Source: Paroedura picta (lineage: Eukaryota; Chordata; Lepidosauria; Squamata; Gekkonidae). From it: a DNA stretch of 64,000 nt. The first letter of the stretch is position 1, and each line of letters starts with the position of its first letter. Under the pieces are notes generated by a model. That model did not search any database. It worked only from the letters and a program-made list of their open reading frames with translations, and had not been told where the DNA came from. Shown in pieces: positions 30,610 through 50,821 of this stretch. The translations under genes were made by a program, and so were the position numbers. Location: the NCBI RefSeq assembly GCF_049243985.1, contig NC_135371.1, positions 4,055,501 through 4,119,500 of the forward strand. The letters run 5' to 3'.

Positions 30610-33000
30610 TACAAGAGGCAGAGCCTCCCTAGTAGTCATAAAGACAGGGGAGAGAGCAAAAGGAGGGCTAAGGGCTCAGGGTGGGTGTGTGCACATGTGG
30701 GGGGAGTGATGTCACTTCTGGGGGCATGGTGATGGTGGGGCGTGATCAGCTGACATCACTTCCAAGGCTCCTCAAAGTCTCAGAACTGATTTCAGGCTCT
30801 CCTCCGTGGTCAAAAGGTTGAAAAGGGCTGATTAAAACAATCAGAATCAGTATAGTCATCAAAACATTTATATACGTATAATCAGCCCCATTTAGAAGAA
30901 TTTGGGGGATGTGGGCTCTGTGGAACTGATTTAGGTCCTGCAGGCCTCTGATCTCTCTTGGCAGATCATTCCATCAGGTCAGGGCTAAGGTTGAAAAGGC
31001 TTTGGCCATGGTTGAGGCCAAGTTCACCTCTTTTGGGCTGGGGAGCCTAAGCCAGTTTGGGCTGGGGAGCCTAAGCCAGTTTACCTCAGGGTTCTTTAGG
31101 TGGCATAGTGGAAAAGGCGGTTCCGCAAATCTGCAGGATCTCCAGTGCTAGATTCCACAAGCGAGTGCTGGAAAGGTTCCTAGATTCATGTTTGGGAACA
31201 CCCGAGAACCAGCAAGATTTTGAGAGCATGAGCTTTCAAGGACCTTTGTCAGTCACTTTGAAAGCCAGTGTGGTGCACCTGATAACCCTGGTTGAAATCC
31301 CTAGCTCTGCCATAGAAGCTCACCGGATGTCCTGTGGTGAACTCAGCCTGGCCTACCTGACAGAATTTCTGTGAAAAAATAAGAGGTGGGGATTGCTGGC
31401 AGAGTTTAAATTTGCAAAGAGCTCGTAGGCTCGTAGCTGCAGTAGGCTGGCTGCTTGTGTAATGAGCCAGGCTAAAAAAAGCCCTAAACTAAAAGTGACA
31501 TAATTATACATACCTTATCATAACCATTCTCAGTTTCTGGACCCCTGCAGGAGGCTGGCTGCTTGAACCATGAGTTACAAAACCGATAATGAAGAAACAA
31601 CAAAACGGCTGAAATTAGATCCTTGTCTGAATAGTCTGAATAGATCCTGAATAGTCAGATCCTTGTCTGAATAGTGGGTAGACTACACTGGATTCTCTGT
31701 TTCATTACTGAGCCAATGGCCAATGAGGATATATTCCTAATTTCAAATTGTGAGATTCATGAATCAGATGTGAATAAGGGGCAAGCAACAGATGAAAATA
31801 ATATACTGTGAAAATGAGAGTGAATCCAGACTTAATTTTAGTGGGCTCCAGATGAGTTTGTTCAAAGAACAGAGATGAAAAAAAAATTATCTATTTAAAG
31901 AAGTTTATTATTTCACCGTTTTTGTTGCTCCTTTATTATCGGTTTTGTGGCTTTGTGGGATTGACTGGCCTTTGTTTTGCACCATGACTTAGGTGAAAAA
32001 GGCCTAAGCTAAGTCTGAAATAACTATACTTGACACACCTTCTCTTAAATATACGTGTGACAGATTTTTAGAACATTCCACCAAGAGAAGCATGGGTGTT
32101 GTTTTTTCTTCTTGAATGCATTAATTCAAGATATATGTATGCCTTGAGCTGATCTAGAAATCTAATAAATACCTTTTAAAAACACATTCAAATGCACATA
32201 AAGGAACAGATCACATGATTTCTTTTTCTTTCCATTGATAGTTGAACTTTCCAGAAATTAGTGACGTAATACATGACAAAAAGGGTATTTCATCAGTTTA
32301 GTTACCAGGGGCCCCTTTGGACTCCCCTTCTAGCATTTATCAGTCTGTGGCCCCCAACAAATCTCCCAGGACACCCCCCCCCCCTCAATGGGCTACATGG
32401 TCCCCGTTGAGAATGGCTGATGTAGATTCTTACATAAGATTCAATTTGCCATAGCTACCTGGGAGTCTGGGATCTTATCTCCAGTGGAATAATTATGCCA
32501 ATAAAGGTGTCTTAAGTCTCCAGGGGAAGAGCATGAAACTGGAATCCACAAGATGGTGGGGCGGTTTTTTTTTAAAGGCTCCTTCATCTTCTTGCTCCAA
32601 AGAACTGTGCATGTTTCAAGGAATGTGCCACAATTCGAGTAGAGTGTAACTAGCCGAGTTAGACCACCTTGGCCACAATAATATTAGGAAGCAAACCAAT
32701 ATTAGGAAACAAATCAAGGAGATTATTTTAGGTACAAATGTGAACATGCAATGGCAAGCAAATAAACAATGGAAGCTTTCCACTGGTCTAAACGTTCCTC
32801 TGATTCTGCATTGATTTCCCATTCTCCCAAAGTCGTAGCTTCTCAAATGTATAATTGGGCCTGCTTTATACTAAGAGTTTTTTTCTAGAAGCTGATATGG
32901 CCTGTGTGTTATTAGAGTATCTTAATAGCATAAGGAATGCAATTGCTTTGTGTGAGAGAGAACGCTCAGTCTGCGTGATTTTCCCCTTATGGATTCTTTA
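30610..33000. other. Gene-free stretch between genes D and E
   Basis: Contains an L2-like piece near 30950-31080, a small direct repeat (AGATCCTTGTCTGAATAGT at 31616-31675) and AT-rich sequence. No exon, RNA gene or clear element seen. Confidence 0.6.
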
Positions 33001-33004
33001 ACAT

Positions 33005-33535
33005 GAATTAAGAGCGGCAGCTTCTAATCTGGAGATCTGGGTTTGATTCCATCACTAATCCTCCACATGCAGCCAGTAATGGTGACCTTGGGCCAGTCAG
33101 AGTCCTTTTAGATGTGTTCTCGCAGACCAGTTTTGTCAGAGTCCTCTCAGCCTCACCTACTTCACAAGGTGTCTGTTGTAGGGAGAGGAAGGGAAGGTGA
33201 TTGTAAACTGCTTTGAGATACATGAGGCCTTCTGGGTGACCATGGGCCAGTCACAGTTCTCTCAGAGCTCTCTCAGCCCCACTTGCCTCACAGGGTGTCT
33301 GTTGTGGGGAGAGAAAGGGAAGGCAATTGTAACCCAATCGGAAACACATGAGGCCTGCTGGGTGACCTTGGCCCAGTCACCCAGAGCTCTCCCAGCCTCA
33401 CCTGCCAGCCTCAGAGCTCTCCCAGCCTCACCTACCTCACACGGAGTCTGTTGTGCAGAGACAAAGGGAAGGTGATTGTAAGCCACTTTGAGACTCTTTG
33501 GATAGTGAAAAGTGGGGCATAAAGCCTGATGCTTC
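33005..33535 (+). repeat. tRNA-headed SINE with tandemly repeated body
   Basis: One head (33010) then three body segments (GGGTGACC..CTCAGCCTCACCTACC), including a short direct repeat of CAGAGCTCTCCCAGCCTCAC; tail at 33500-33535. Confidence 0.75.
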
Positions 33536-33564
33536 TTCTTCACTTGAATGGTGGTGGTTCTTTT

Positions 33565-34577
33565 TTACCCTGTGTATATTATCTGATATGCATTAAGACA
33601 GGGCCCTTCACTAAAGCTCCCGGTATATTCTGAGCAACTGTATGGCTTCTTGTCCATGTGCATCCCTTGATGCGACACGAGGGTCGTGACCTGACTGAAG
33701 CCCATCCCACAGTCAAAACATTTATAGGGCTTTTCCCCTGTGTGACTTCTCTGATGCAAAGCGAGGTTTGCGCCAGTCACAAAACCCTTCCCGCACTCTG
33801 AGCACCGGAACGGCTTCTCTCCCGTGTGCATCCTTTGGTGGGACATGAGATTCGTGTTGGTCGTAAAGCCCTTCCCACAGTCCGGGCACATGTAGGGCTT
33901 CTCTCCCGTGTGGGTCCTCTTGTGCTTCACGAGGCTGGACTGGTCCCCAAACCTCTTTCCGCACTCCAAGCATTTGTATGGTTTCTCCCCGGTGTGCATC
34001 CTTCTATGCGACGTGAGGTTGGTCCTTCGGTTGAAGCTCCTCCCACACTCCAAGCATTTGTAGGGCTTCTCCCCCGTGTGGATCCTCTTGTGGGAAGTCA
34101 GGGTGGTGCTCCGGGTGAAGTTCTTGCCGCACTCTGTGCATTGATAGGGCTTCTCCCCCGTGTGGACTCTCTTGTGGGACGTCAGGCTCGTGCTCCTGGT
34201 GAAGTTCTTGCCGCATTCGGAACATTTGTACGGCTTTTGACCCGCGTGGAGCACTTCCCGTTCATCGAGGTCTCTGCTTGGGCTGGAATACTTCCCAAGC
34301 GTGAACCTTCTCTTTGGTGGTTCCTCCGTGCCCACTTGCCAGTCGGCACCAAGGGACCTTCCTCTTTTCGTTTCGGCTTGATTTTCTTGTCGGATTGGGA
34401 AGTCACGGAAATCTCTATCCTGGCAGAGGACGGGCATACAGGTCCTCTTCTCCGATACATTTCCATCTGGCTCCTTTGCTCCCTCTTGGTTCCAGAAGTT
34501 CCCTTTCAGCTCTTCAGGCCTTCCTGAGAGGATCCCATGTGGTTTCTCTTCTGTCGCACTTTCCCACTTGTTGCCAG
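33565..34577 (-). CDS. Gene E zinc-finger exon (7 intact fingers plus decayed eighth)
   Basis: Acceptor CTCTATGGCAG before 34577. Intact fingers start YKCSEC, YQCTEC, YKCLEC, YKCLEC, YMCPDC, FRCSEC and YKCFDC. Fingers 1 and 2 have almost the same helix (RSTSLTS, RSTTLTS), suggesting an internal duplication. Finger 8 ([10 protein letters not shown]) has lost its second Cys and both His. The frame stops shortly after. Confidence 0.92.
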
Positions 34578-37500
34578 CTGCCATAGAGAAAGAAACAAAG
34601 AGCAATGAGTTGGGGGAAGGCTTTCACGGCTGGAGTCTACTGGCTGTTGTGGGTTTTCTGGATGGTGTGGCTGTGGTCTGTTCCTGACATTTTGCCATTA
34701 AGTGTGGCTTGCATCTTCAAAGGTGGGACATGTCAAGTTGGGAATCTCCCCATGTTAAAGTGTGGAGGGTATGAATAGTTGCTGGACATTTTATTTACTT
34801 CTTGGGGTTGTGACATAATGCATCACATTCCTGTCTTAGCTGGGATGCTCCCAAGGGATGAATGCTGGAAAAGCAATTCTAACAGATTTGCTAATGAACT
34901 CCATTCAGACACAGGAAAAGCATTCCCTAATGGACTTGCTAATGAACTCCATCAAGATATAGGAAAATCACTTTCTAATGGACTTATTAATTAACTCCAC
35001 CCAGACAAGGAAAAACACTTCCTAATGGACTTGCTAATGAACTCCACTCAGACACAGGAAAGAACCTTTCCTAATGGTCTTGCTAAAGAATTCCATCCAG
35101 CACTTCCTTACTTCTAGACCATTCCCTGGGAGACTCCCAGATAAGACAGAAATGTGATGTGTTATACCCCCCCCCCTCCCTGAGAAATAAACCAAATGCC
35201 CAGCTTGATCTGGATCAGTTTTAGCTTCACAGTGACTTTTTTTTTGCCATCAAGGCACATTTCACCCAGCCTACATGACTTTCCCATTCTGATCCGTCTT
35301 CACTCCAGTCCTTTTTATTTTTCCACATGCCCATTTTGTTTTCTGACACACTAACAGGTACTCGACCCATTTTCCTAATAAGGAGAGTGATATGAAATTG
35401 AAGATAAGCGTTTCCTGATGTAGGTCCATCGTAACTGGCTAAGCTGCTGTGATGTCACAGAAGGCTCTCTAAGTGCTAAGGAGTATGGTTCTTCCTCAAA
35501 CGCCATAAAGAAAAGAAGCATTAAGGGAAACGAAAAAGGACTTCAGGGATGAACAAAAAGTATCTCAGCGTTATCTTTGGCGAGTCAGAGCCCCGCTTCA
35601 TTAGACGTAAGATGAAGGGAGCATCTGAGATTTGATTTGCAAATGCTTCTGCTCAAAAAAATGGTGCTCATCTTGAGGGTGCCACCGGACCCTTTGGTTT
35701 TTCTGTGGCAGACTAACAAGGCTAACCCAGCTGCCACAATGGGGACAGCTTTTATGTACAAAACACCAGGGCTGCTTCTTCTTCAACCTCCCTCACTCCT
35801 TATTCTTTGCCTTAACAACAATTTGGAAGAAAAAGAAGCCTGGAACGAGCTTTGGAGCCCCCCAAGGACTAAGCCCCCCCTCCCCCCGGCCTGGCTTGCT
35901 TACCTAATAGGCTGCCTTCTCCCTCCTTGTCCGGACACGAATGCCTCAGTTCGAGGACTGACGGAGCCCGGCTTGCTTCAGAGGCTGTTGCAGCCCCCTC
36001 TTCAAATGCACCTTGAAACATCACCTGTAAGAGCACAGAGGGACCTTTTTAGGGGCACAAGGTGGGGAGGGGGTGACATTGGGCCAAGAGAAGTCCTGGT
36101 TCTTCTTTCCCTGCACTGAACCTAGCAGTTCCACTACCCCACACGAGGGGGAAATTATGCCTGGCTTTATTGGAATCTTCTGTTCTTATGAAGGCCTCAG
36201 TCCCTATGTCCTGTTGTAGACCATCCAGAGGAACTGGTTGACTGCTGTGTGAGACAGGAAGCTGGACTAGATTGGACTACTGTTCTGATCCAGCAGGGCT
36301 CTTCTTCTGCTCCTATGAAGGCCTCAGCCTCTCTTGCCCTGTTGTTGGCGGTCCAGAAGAACTGGCTGACCACTGTGTGAGACAGGCCGCTGGACTAGGT
36401 GGAGTACTGGTCTGATGCAGCAGGGCTCTTCTTCTGCTCTTATAAACCTCTGAATATCAGTGCCAGGAGGCAAACTCAGGGGAAAGCCTCAGACTCTATG
36501 CCCTGTTGTTGGCCACTGTGTGAGACAGGATGCTGGAGTAGATGGCCTCTTTTAAGGTTCTTATACAGCTGCAGTGACAGGGCTCTGCACCCACTAGGAT
36601 GGCAAAGACCACCTGCTCTTTCTCCCTCTCTCCCTTCCTCCTCTGCATGAGCTGAGTGTACAAAGATGATCACCTAGGCTGGGGGGTGGGCTGGAGGTAA
36701 AGCCATCAGGGTTAATAAGGCTTGTGGCTGGACTAGGGCTCCAAAAGCTTTGGGTATGAATTAACCACAGCAGACAGTCAAGAAGAGGCAAACAATTAAT
36801 CTGTCCCAGTTTATAGCTCGCTCACCTTCTCTGTGACTGAAGGGATAAATGGATGGACCATTGGCCCTTAGCCTCAAGGCAAAGAAGGCATGTTCTGTCT
36901 TGGGCAGGGATACTCTGTATTCTCACCTGCTCTTCATGTCTTTGGGCCTCTTGCTGCCTCGAGAGGAGCTCCTCGGCCAGGGCCACCGCCTGGGAGCAGC
37001 TTTGAGGGCCGCTCTCCCTCACCCAGCTCTGGATCTCCGGGGGCAGGACGCTCAGCAATTGCTCCAGGACCAGGAGCTCCAGGATCTGCTCCTTGCTGTG
37101 GTTCTCCACCCTCAGCCACCGACAGCAAAGTTCCTGGAGCCGGCTGTAGGCCCCTCTTGGTCCCTCGGCCTCCTGGTAGCAGAAACGCCGGAAGTGTTGA
37201 CGCCGCTTCTCCCTTCTCAAGGCGTCTCCTCGCAAGATGGCTGTCTTCACTTTCCCATAATCCTCCCTGTCCCTAGCATCCAGGCTAAGGAAGGCCTGCT
37301 CAGTTTCCTGGCTGAGGGCCGGCAGGAGTCGGGACACCCACTCTCCGTCGGGCCACTGGCAGGCCTTGGCCACTTGCTCGAAGGAGGCCAGGAAGGCCTT
37401 GGCGTCCTCCCACGGGGTGGCCTCCGCTGGCAGCTGCAAACTTGCCCACCGTGACTGAGGGGTCTCCACATTCCTGAGGAACTCCTGCCACTGAACGTCC

Positions 37501-39495
37501 CAGTGCTGAAAGCAACCCTCCGCTGGTTCCTCTTTCACCGGTTCCCTCAAGCGCCTGTGCAGAAATTCCTTCATTTGGAGGGCCTGCAGGGCTTTTCCTG
37601 CCCCTTCTGCTAAAGTGGGGCCAGTGGGGTCCTGCCCCTCCATTTCCTTGTCTGGCGAAGAAAGCCACACAGCACAAAACAGGAAGGGAGGTAAACAGGA
37701 AGACCGAACTTTGGCCTGGGGAAGAGAGATGAAAACCTGTTTTTCAAAACAGCAAACATAAACACGAGCAGACACCTGAAGAAGCACAACTCTGTTTAGG
37801 CTGAAGAGTGACTGACTCTATTCTGGGGAACCAGCTTTGATTTCCCACTCCTCTACATGCAGCCAGCTGGGGGAGCTTGGTCCAGGCACAGCTTAGAGCT
37901 TTTCTTGGCAGAGCAGTTCTCTCAGAGCTCTCAAGGAAGGGAAAGGTTGAGGTTAGGACAGGAAGCTCCTTGGGTTCCCTCCCTCCCTTAGATGTCTTGG
38001 ATATCTCTGACATTGCTACATCTATTATCCACCTGCATTCAAGCAGGGGGTCAGGTGAGGAGGAGGCTCGCTGAGTCAGCATTGGCTGCTGGAAAAGATA
38101 ATTGTTGATGGTTAAATTTCTGCTGCTGTATTGTATTATGTGGTAAAGTAAGGGGTTTCACTGTTTTATAGTACTGTATTTTATGGTCTTAAATTGTAAG
38201 CTGCCAGGAGCCAGCCTTGGCCAAGTAACAATAACAAGAATAATAATAATAAAGCAGCTCCTTTGGGACTCCTTTGGGTAATGAAAATGGGGAGGGTTAA
38301 AAAATAACAGCTCTTCTTCTTCTCTTATACTGAACTATGGTCAGGAGAAGAGAGATCGAAACCTATACATAATTTTTTTAAAAAACCTAAACATGCCTGA
38401 AGCTGCCTTATACTGAATAGAAAACAGCAAGAGTCCAGGAGCACCTTACCAACCAGAATTTCCTGTTGGGGATGAGCTTCTTCACATACAAAACCTGCCG
38501 CAAAATTTAAGATTCAGGTGGGGGTCCACGTTGGTCTGTAGTGGCAGAACAAAATCCTTTAAGACCAACAAACATTTATTCAGGGTGTGCCCACAAAAGC
38601 TCAAATCTCGATTCAAACTTGGTTGGTCTTAAAGGTGCCACTGGATTCAAGTTTTGTTCTGTCACAAATTCGGTTCATCTTGAAGGTGCTCCGGGACTCT
38701 CTCTCTCTCCTACGGCTGCAGACCGACGAATACGGAGACCCATCTTGATTTATGATGAACGGGACCGTCACTGCTAGTACTGCCTACTTAGCAGCAGGTC
38801 TTTGGGGTCCGAGGCTAAGGCCTCTCTGGGGTCCCGGGCAAAGTCCTTGTTGTGAGGATAAAACAAAGAATTATTGTAGCAGCTTTGTGGGATTTCTCTG
38901 GGGAGAAAAAAAGCCAGGTATACATGAAGGAAACACAACGAGAGGTGTGGCGCCTCCGATGCCTCCTCCACAGCAGAAGTGGCTTCTTCCTGGCCCTCCC
39001 ACGTGCCTTAGAACCCGGGAGGGTTGCCAACCTTCATGCGGGGCCTGGAGAACTCCCGGAATCCCAGACTGCAGCTCTCCTGGAGGAACGGCGGGACGTG
39101 GGCTCGACCGCATTAAACCTTGCTGGCGTCACACCCCCTCCCACCCCCCAATCTCCAGGAATTGCAGAAGCGGGAGTTGGCAACCTTGCCTAGGAGGAAG
39201 AGCCTGGCCAAGATGAGCCCCACGGCTGCCTCTGAGAAAGGTGGGATCCCTGGAGAGCTCTGCCTCTGCCTCCTGCCTGGTCAGGGGAAAAGGGAAGGAT
39301 CTCGCCTGCAGCTGGATCAAGGCCGGGAGGAAGCAGGGAGGCTCGTTCCCCTCCAGCCCCTCTTCTCCTTCGCTCTTCCTCCGCTTGCCCACCAAAGCCC
39401 TCCCCGCCCCTCCGGGCCTGGAACCGGGATTTTGGGACCCTCCCCCCACGCCCTGCTCTCCGCTCTAGGCAGCCGAGCTCGGCCTACTTAACCCC
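33565..39495 (-). CDS. Gene E: SCAN zinc-finger transcription factor, 616 aa
   Basis: Exons: SCAN 36927-37651 (ATG 37641-37643), KRAB-position 35904-36024, fingers 33565-34577; a leader is expected below 39495, where the shared motif lies, but its donor is not clear. Coding lengths 717+121+1013 divide by three. Layout: VKEEP site (36-40), capsid-like block (about 46-140), SCAN (about 144-230), degenerate KRAB segment, linker with NFWNQEG, seven intact fingers and a decayed eighth (about 396-614). NFWN near the start of the finger exon is shared with gene D, so D and E are probably close relatives. Confidence 0.86.
34867..35100 (+). repeat. 48-bp minisatellite, about five units
   Basis: Units begin GGAAAAGCA, GGAAAAGCATT, GGAAAATCAC, GGAAAAACAC and GGAAAGAACC at 34867, 34914, 34962, 35009 and 35057; the shared core is CTAATGGACTTGCTAATGAA. 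Confidence 0.85.
35904..36024 (-). CDS. Gene E KRAB-position exon, degenerate
   Basis: 121 bp, acceptor GCTCTTACAG, donor GTAAG (35899-35903). Peptide begins [13 protein letters not shown] and ends EGEGSLL plus a split codon. VMFQ echoes VTFE; nothing else of KRAB remains. Phases match its neighbours and the frame enters AGNKWE of the finger exon. Confidence 0.72.
36183..36575 (+). repeat. Tandem repeat of a LINE 3' end, three ~125-bp copies
   Basis: Units start near 36183, 36317 and 36441; each has TATGAAGGCCTCAG-like or derived sequence, TGTGAGACAGG and GATCCAGCAGGGCTCTTCTT (the last is partial). Confidence 0.75.
36927..37651 (-). CDS. Gene E SCAN exon
   Basis: Acceptor CTTCGCCAG before 37651, donor GTGAGA at 36921-36926. 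It opens [10 protein letters not shown], 239 codons, ending EEQ in phase 0. Block residues [15 protein letters not shown] and [14 protein letters not shown] from [13 protein letters not shown] to LAEELLSRQ. The open frame reaches further upstream into the intron, but the spliced ATG fits the family. Confidence 0.9.
39463..39495 (-). promoter_or_regulatory. Gene E shared promoter motif
   Basis: Coding strand GGGGGTTAAG, GCCGAGCTCGGC, then TGCCTAGAG, in a GC-rich stretch (about 39230-39480). The leader donor could not be assigned; GTGGGC near 39390 is weak. Confidence 0.45.
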
Positions 39496-39524
39496 CTCCA
39501 GACGTCGTCGCAGCCCAAAGCTGG

Positions 39525-40035
39525 AGAGATGCAGATAGACAATTGTAGAGACACAGACAGACAACTAGAGACACGTGTATACGGAGAGAGAAACAGATAC
39601 AGATTGACAAAAGTAGATACACATATGCAGACAGAGAGAGGCAGATATACACAGAGACAATTATAGATAGATACACGTATAGATAGAGCCTATTGTGGCA
39701 CAGAGTGGTAAGGCAGCAGGCATGCAGTCTGAAGCTGTCTGCCCATGAGGCTGGGAGTTCAATCCCAGCAGCCGGCTCAAGGTCGACTCAGCCTTCCATC
39801 CTTCCAAGGTCGGTAAAATGAGTACCCAGCTTGCTGGGGGGGAAACGGTAATGACTGGGGAAGGCACTGGCAAACCACCCTGTATTGAGTCTGCCATGAA
39901 AACACTGGAGGGCGTCACCCCAAGGGTCAGACATGACTCGGTGCTTGCACAGGGGATACTTTTACCTTTACACATATAGATCCACGTATACAGATGGACA
40001 GAAAGGCAGATCTATACAGAGAGAAAAATAAATGG
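39525..40035 (+). repeat. Degenerate AGAC/GATA microsatellite split by a SINE
   Basis: Arms 39525-39686 and 39973-40035 of AGATACACAG-type repeats with the Sauria-type SINE between them; upstream of gene E. Confidence 0.75.
39687..39972 (+). repeat. Sauria-type SINE with Bov-B tail
   Basis: Head CCTATTGTGGCACAGAGTGG, body TCGACTCAGCCTTCCATCC, Bov-B-like tail GGGTCAGACATGACTCGGTG and terminal TTTACC repeats. Inserted into a degenerate GATA/AGAC microsatellite that resumes at 39973. Confidence 0.88.
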
Positions 40036-40049
40036 AGGCAGAGCTTCTA

Positions 40050-40172
40050 GGTAGAGTCTGCACACAATAGATGATGCACTTTCAATGCACTTTAGAAGTT
40101 CCGCATAGGAAAATCCAGCTGCCAAAGCACCTTGAAAGTGCATTATCCTATGTGTGCAGACTCTGCCGTAGG
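40050..40172. mobile_element. Palindromic MITE, CACTTTCAATGCAC family
   Basis: GAGTCTGCACACAATAG start, TATGTGTGCAGACTCTG end. Confidence 0.75.
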
Positions 40173-40859
40173 CAGCTTTTAAATGGAAAGTCCGGACATC
40201 CCTAATGCTGACCTGAGGAACAGAAGAGCATAAGAGCCCTGATGGATGAGCCGAGTGGTCCATCTAGTCCAGTGTGCCGTCTCACATTAGAAGACATACC
40301 TTCTTTCAGCCTCACTTTGGAGTTGACTTGAGTATTTCCACATTTGGGCTTTCCTCCTGGTATTTCCTAGGCTGAAATTCACAAGCAGCCTTCCCCAGAG
40401 TCTGGGCAGCCTCCCATCATGCTTTGCTCCCTTCCCCTTTTTGCTCCCTTCCCCTGCTTACACCTTTGTTTTCATTGTGCCCCATTCTGCACCCTTGGTC
40501 ACTTGCCCCCCTTCCCCCAAAGTGTCCTGAATGTAATTAAAAAAGAACAAGCCTGGGTTATAATGTTATAACATTACTAGGGGCCAAGCCCATTGCATTC
40601 AGGAACAAAATGGGCACTAGATGGGGGGGGGGGTGGAATAACCCATGGACAGCCTCCTCCTCCCCCCAGGACCTGGAAAGGCTGCAGGTAGCTGTTAGGG
40701 AACTCACCGACAGGGGCAGCTCTCATGCAGCAGGGATCTGCAGCCTCCGAGCCTCAGAGGAAAGTGGAAGGAGGAGGAGGTGGTCACGGGTGAGGGACAG
40801 AAGGCGATTGGCTGGTCACTGTACAGACAGGCAAGCTGGTTAGAGGAGGCACTCAGGGA

Positions 40860-41262
40860 TCTGAGAACCATCTTCAAGTATTTAAAAGGCTGCCATATAT
40901 AGGGGATGGAGCAGAATTGTTCTCTCTTGTCCCAGAGGGACAGACCAGAATGAATGGGATGAAATTAATTCAAAAGAAATTCCATCTAAACATCTGGAAG
41001 AAGTTCCTGACAGTCAGAGCGGTTTCTCCATGGAACAGGCTTCCTCGGGAGGTGGTGGGTTCTCCATCTTTGGAGATTTTTAAACAGAGGCTGGATAGCC
41101 ATCTCACGGAGAGGCTGAATCTGTGAAAGCTCAATGGGGTGGCAGGTGACAGTGGGTGAGCGAAAGGGTTGTGAGTGTCCTGCATAGTGCAGGGGGTTGG
41201 ACTAGATGACCCATGAGGTTCCTTACAACTCTATGATTCTATGATTCTAGGGGCAAGGCAGC
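40860..41262 (+). mobile_element. CR1 LINE 3' end
   Basis: Includes coding-like FHLNIWKKFLTVRAVSPWN and NRLPREVVGSPS, and ends TCTATGATTCTATGATTCT. 40570-40850 before it resembles another repeat. Confidence 0.85.
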
Positions 41263-42298
41263 CGTCCTGAGTGGATGCGAAGCGCTGAGTGGCACTTAAG
41301 CCATGACACACGCTCCTCCTCGAAGGCCTTACCAGAAATATTAAGTGGAACAGATAACGTTACTGTGTAAGACTGCAAGACTTAAAAAAAAAACCTTTGA
41401 AACAGTGTTTTAAACATGACCACCCTTAAAAAGAATAGGCAGATTTTTTGGAATGGAGGGATGGAAAGGAAGGAAGGGGAAGGGATGACAATGACGAGGA
41501 AAGGGGTGTTCCCAAAATACTCAAAATGGTGGGTGCAGGAGAAAACTCGATTGCATGCATTTCCAAATTGGGCAGCCCTGAGTTACACCCCACTTGGAAG
41601 GATGAATTCTGGTTTTCTGGGGCTTCCTTTGCTGCAGGGTAAGTGAGGGGGCAATTAAGGACTGAGCCTGAAGAAGCAAATTTCAGTGCGGAAATGGACA
41701 AAAAAGTTGACCCTTTAAAAATGGAAATCCAAATGATATCCCTAGTGCAGAAACAGCCCGCAGGGACTGCAAAACAGAGCTCTTCCACCAGGCCTACGCT
41801 TGAGGCCAGTAAAACAAGCAGCAGCATCATACTGGCTGCCTGCACGCCCACCCTGGGTTTGGGTTCTGTGTCTAAGGGCGGAATTTTAAAAAATGCTTCA
41901 GAAATGTTTTTAAAATGCTGAATTGAGATTTTACTTGCAGTGTCTTTCTATATGTTTCTCACTGCCTTGATTCCACTTTGGTGGAGAGGGCAGTCTAGAA
42001 ATTCAAATACATAAATAAATACTAAGAACACTACTTGGGTCTTTTAAATGCGGCGTACTCTCAAGAAAACAGTGAATGACACTACTAAAAAACCCTGATG
42101 GGCTGCAACAATGGACAACACTTAGAAATATGCAAGGAAAGCCAACTCGTTGTTTCTGTGTGTCATTAGCAAGAAATTTATTTCCTAATAAAATATGGAT
42201 ATATGAAAGGGGAGAAAGCAAAACCACGAACTCTGCTGTCAGTAATAAAATCCAGAATCTTTTCTAATCAAGCAATTGTTTGTTCCAATCCTCAGGAG

Positions 42299-42407
42299 CA
42301 GGGGTAGTCAAACTGCGGCCCTCCAGATGTCCATGGACTACAATTCCCAGGAATTCTGGGAATTGTAGTCCATGGACATCTGGAGGGCCGCAGTTTGACT
42401 ACCCCTG
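42299..42407. mobile_element. hAT-type palindromic MITE, 109 bp
   Basis: Starts CAGGGGTAGTCAAACTG and ends with its inverse; the arms pair almost end to end. Exact 8-bp target duplication CTCAGGAG at 42291-42298 and 42408-42415, diagnostic for hAT. Confidence 0.93.
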
Positions 42408-42530
42408 CTCAGGAGTGTCTGTTCAGTTTCATGTCTAGGTTCCCCATTGTTCTCATGGTCCTTGAACATTACAAAAGGTTCTCAACATACACACTCTTCC
42501 ATGGCTTTTGGGAAAGACTCCAAGACTAGA

Positions 42531-42536
42531 TTTATT
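42531..42536 (-). terminator. Gene F polyadenylation signal
   Basis: AATAAA on the minus strand about 126 bases after the gene F stop. Confidence 0.45.
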
Positions 42537-42661
42537 CCAGGAGCTTTCTCTATAGTCTGAGCATTTGTACAGCTTCTCAACAGTTTGTGTTTGTTGGCTA
42601 ATATTCACACGAGAGTTTTGTCCGTCACGTGTCCGTAGTGGTGTACGCAGGTGGGAGAGCG

Positions 42662-50562
<7,901 letters not shown>

Positions 50563-50821
50563 TCGCAGGCCAAATCTGCATCTCTTTTGGAGACGGCACT
50601 TTTACCCTGTGTGTGTGTGTGGGGGGGGGGGAGGTTGCCAGCTCTGGGGCGGGAAATGCTTGGAGAGTGGGCGGGATTAGGGCAGGGAGGAGCCTCAGGG
50701 ATGTATAATGTTATGGAGTCCCCCCTCCAAAGCAGCCCTTTTCTCCAGGGGAACTGACCTCTGTCACCGGGAGGTGAGCTCTAATTCCAAGGGATCATAT
50801 GAGTGGAAGTTTATCAAAATA

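Noticed and set aside
33005-33535. CRISPR-like regularly spaced repeats
   Set aside because: They are overlapping SINE bodies in a eukaryotic genome, with no uniform spacers.
36849-37454. 201-codon plus-strand open frame
   Set aside because: Antisense shadow of the gene E SCAN exon.
38752-39216. 154-codon plus-strand open frame upstream of gene E
   Set aside because: Spans a repeat copy and GC-rich leader DNA, no motif, no matching splice context.
39230-39480. Leader exon donor for gene E
   Set aside because: Only a weak GTGGGC site was found; not asserted as an exon boundary.
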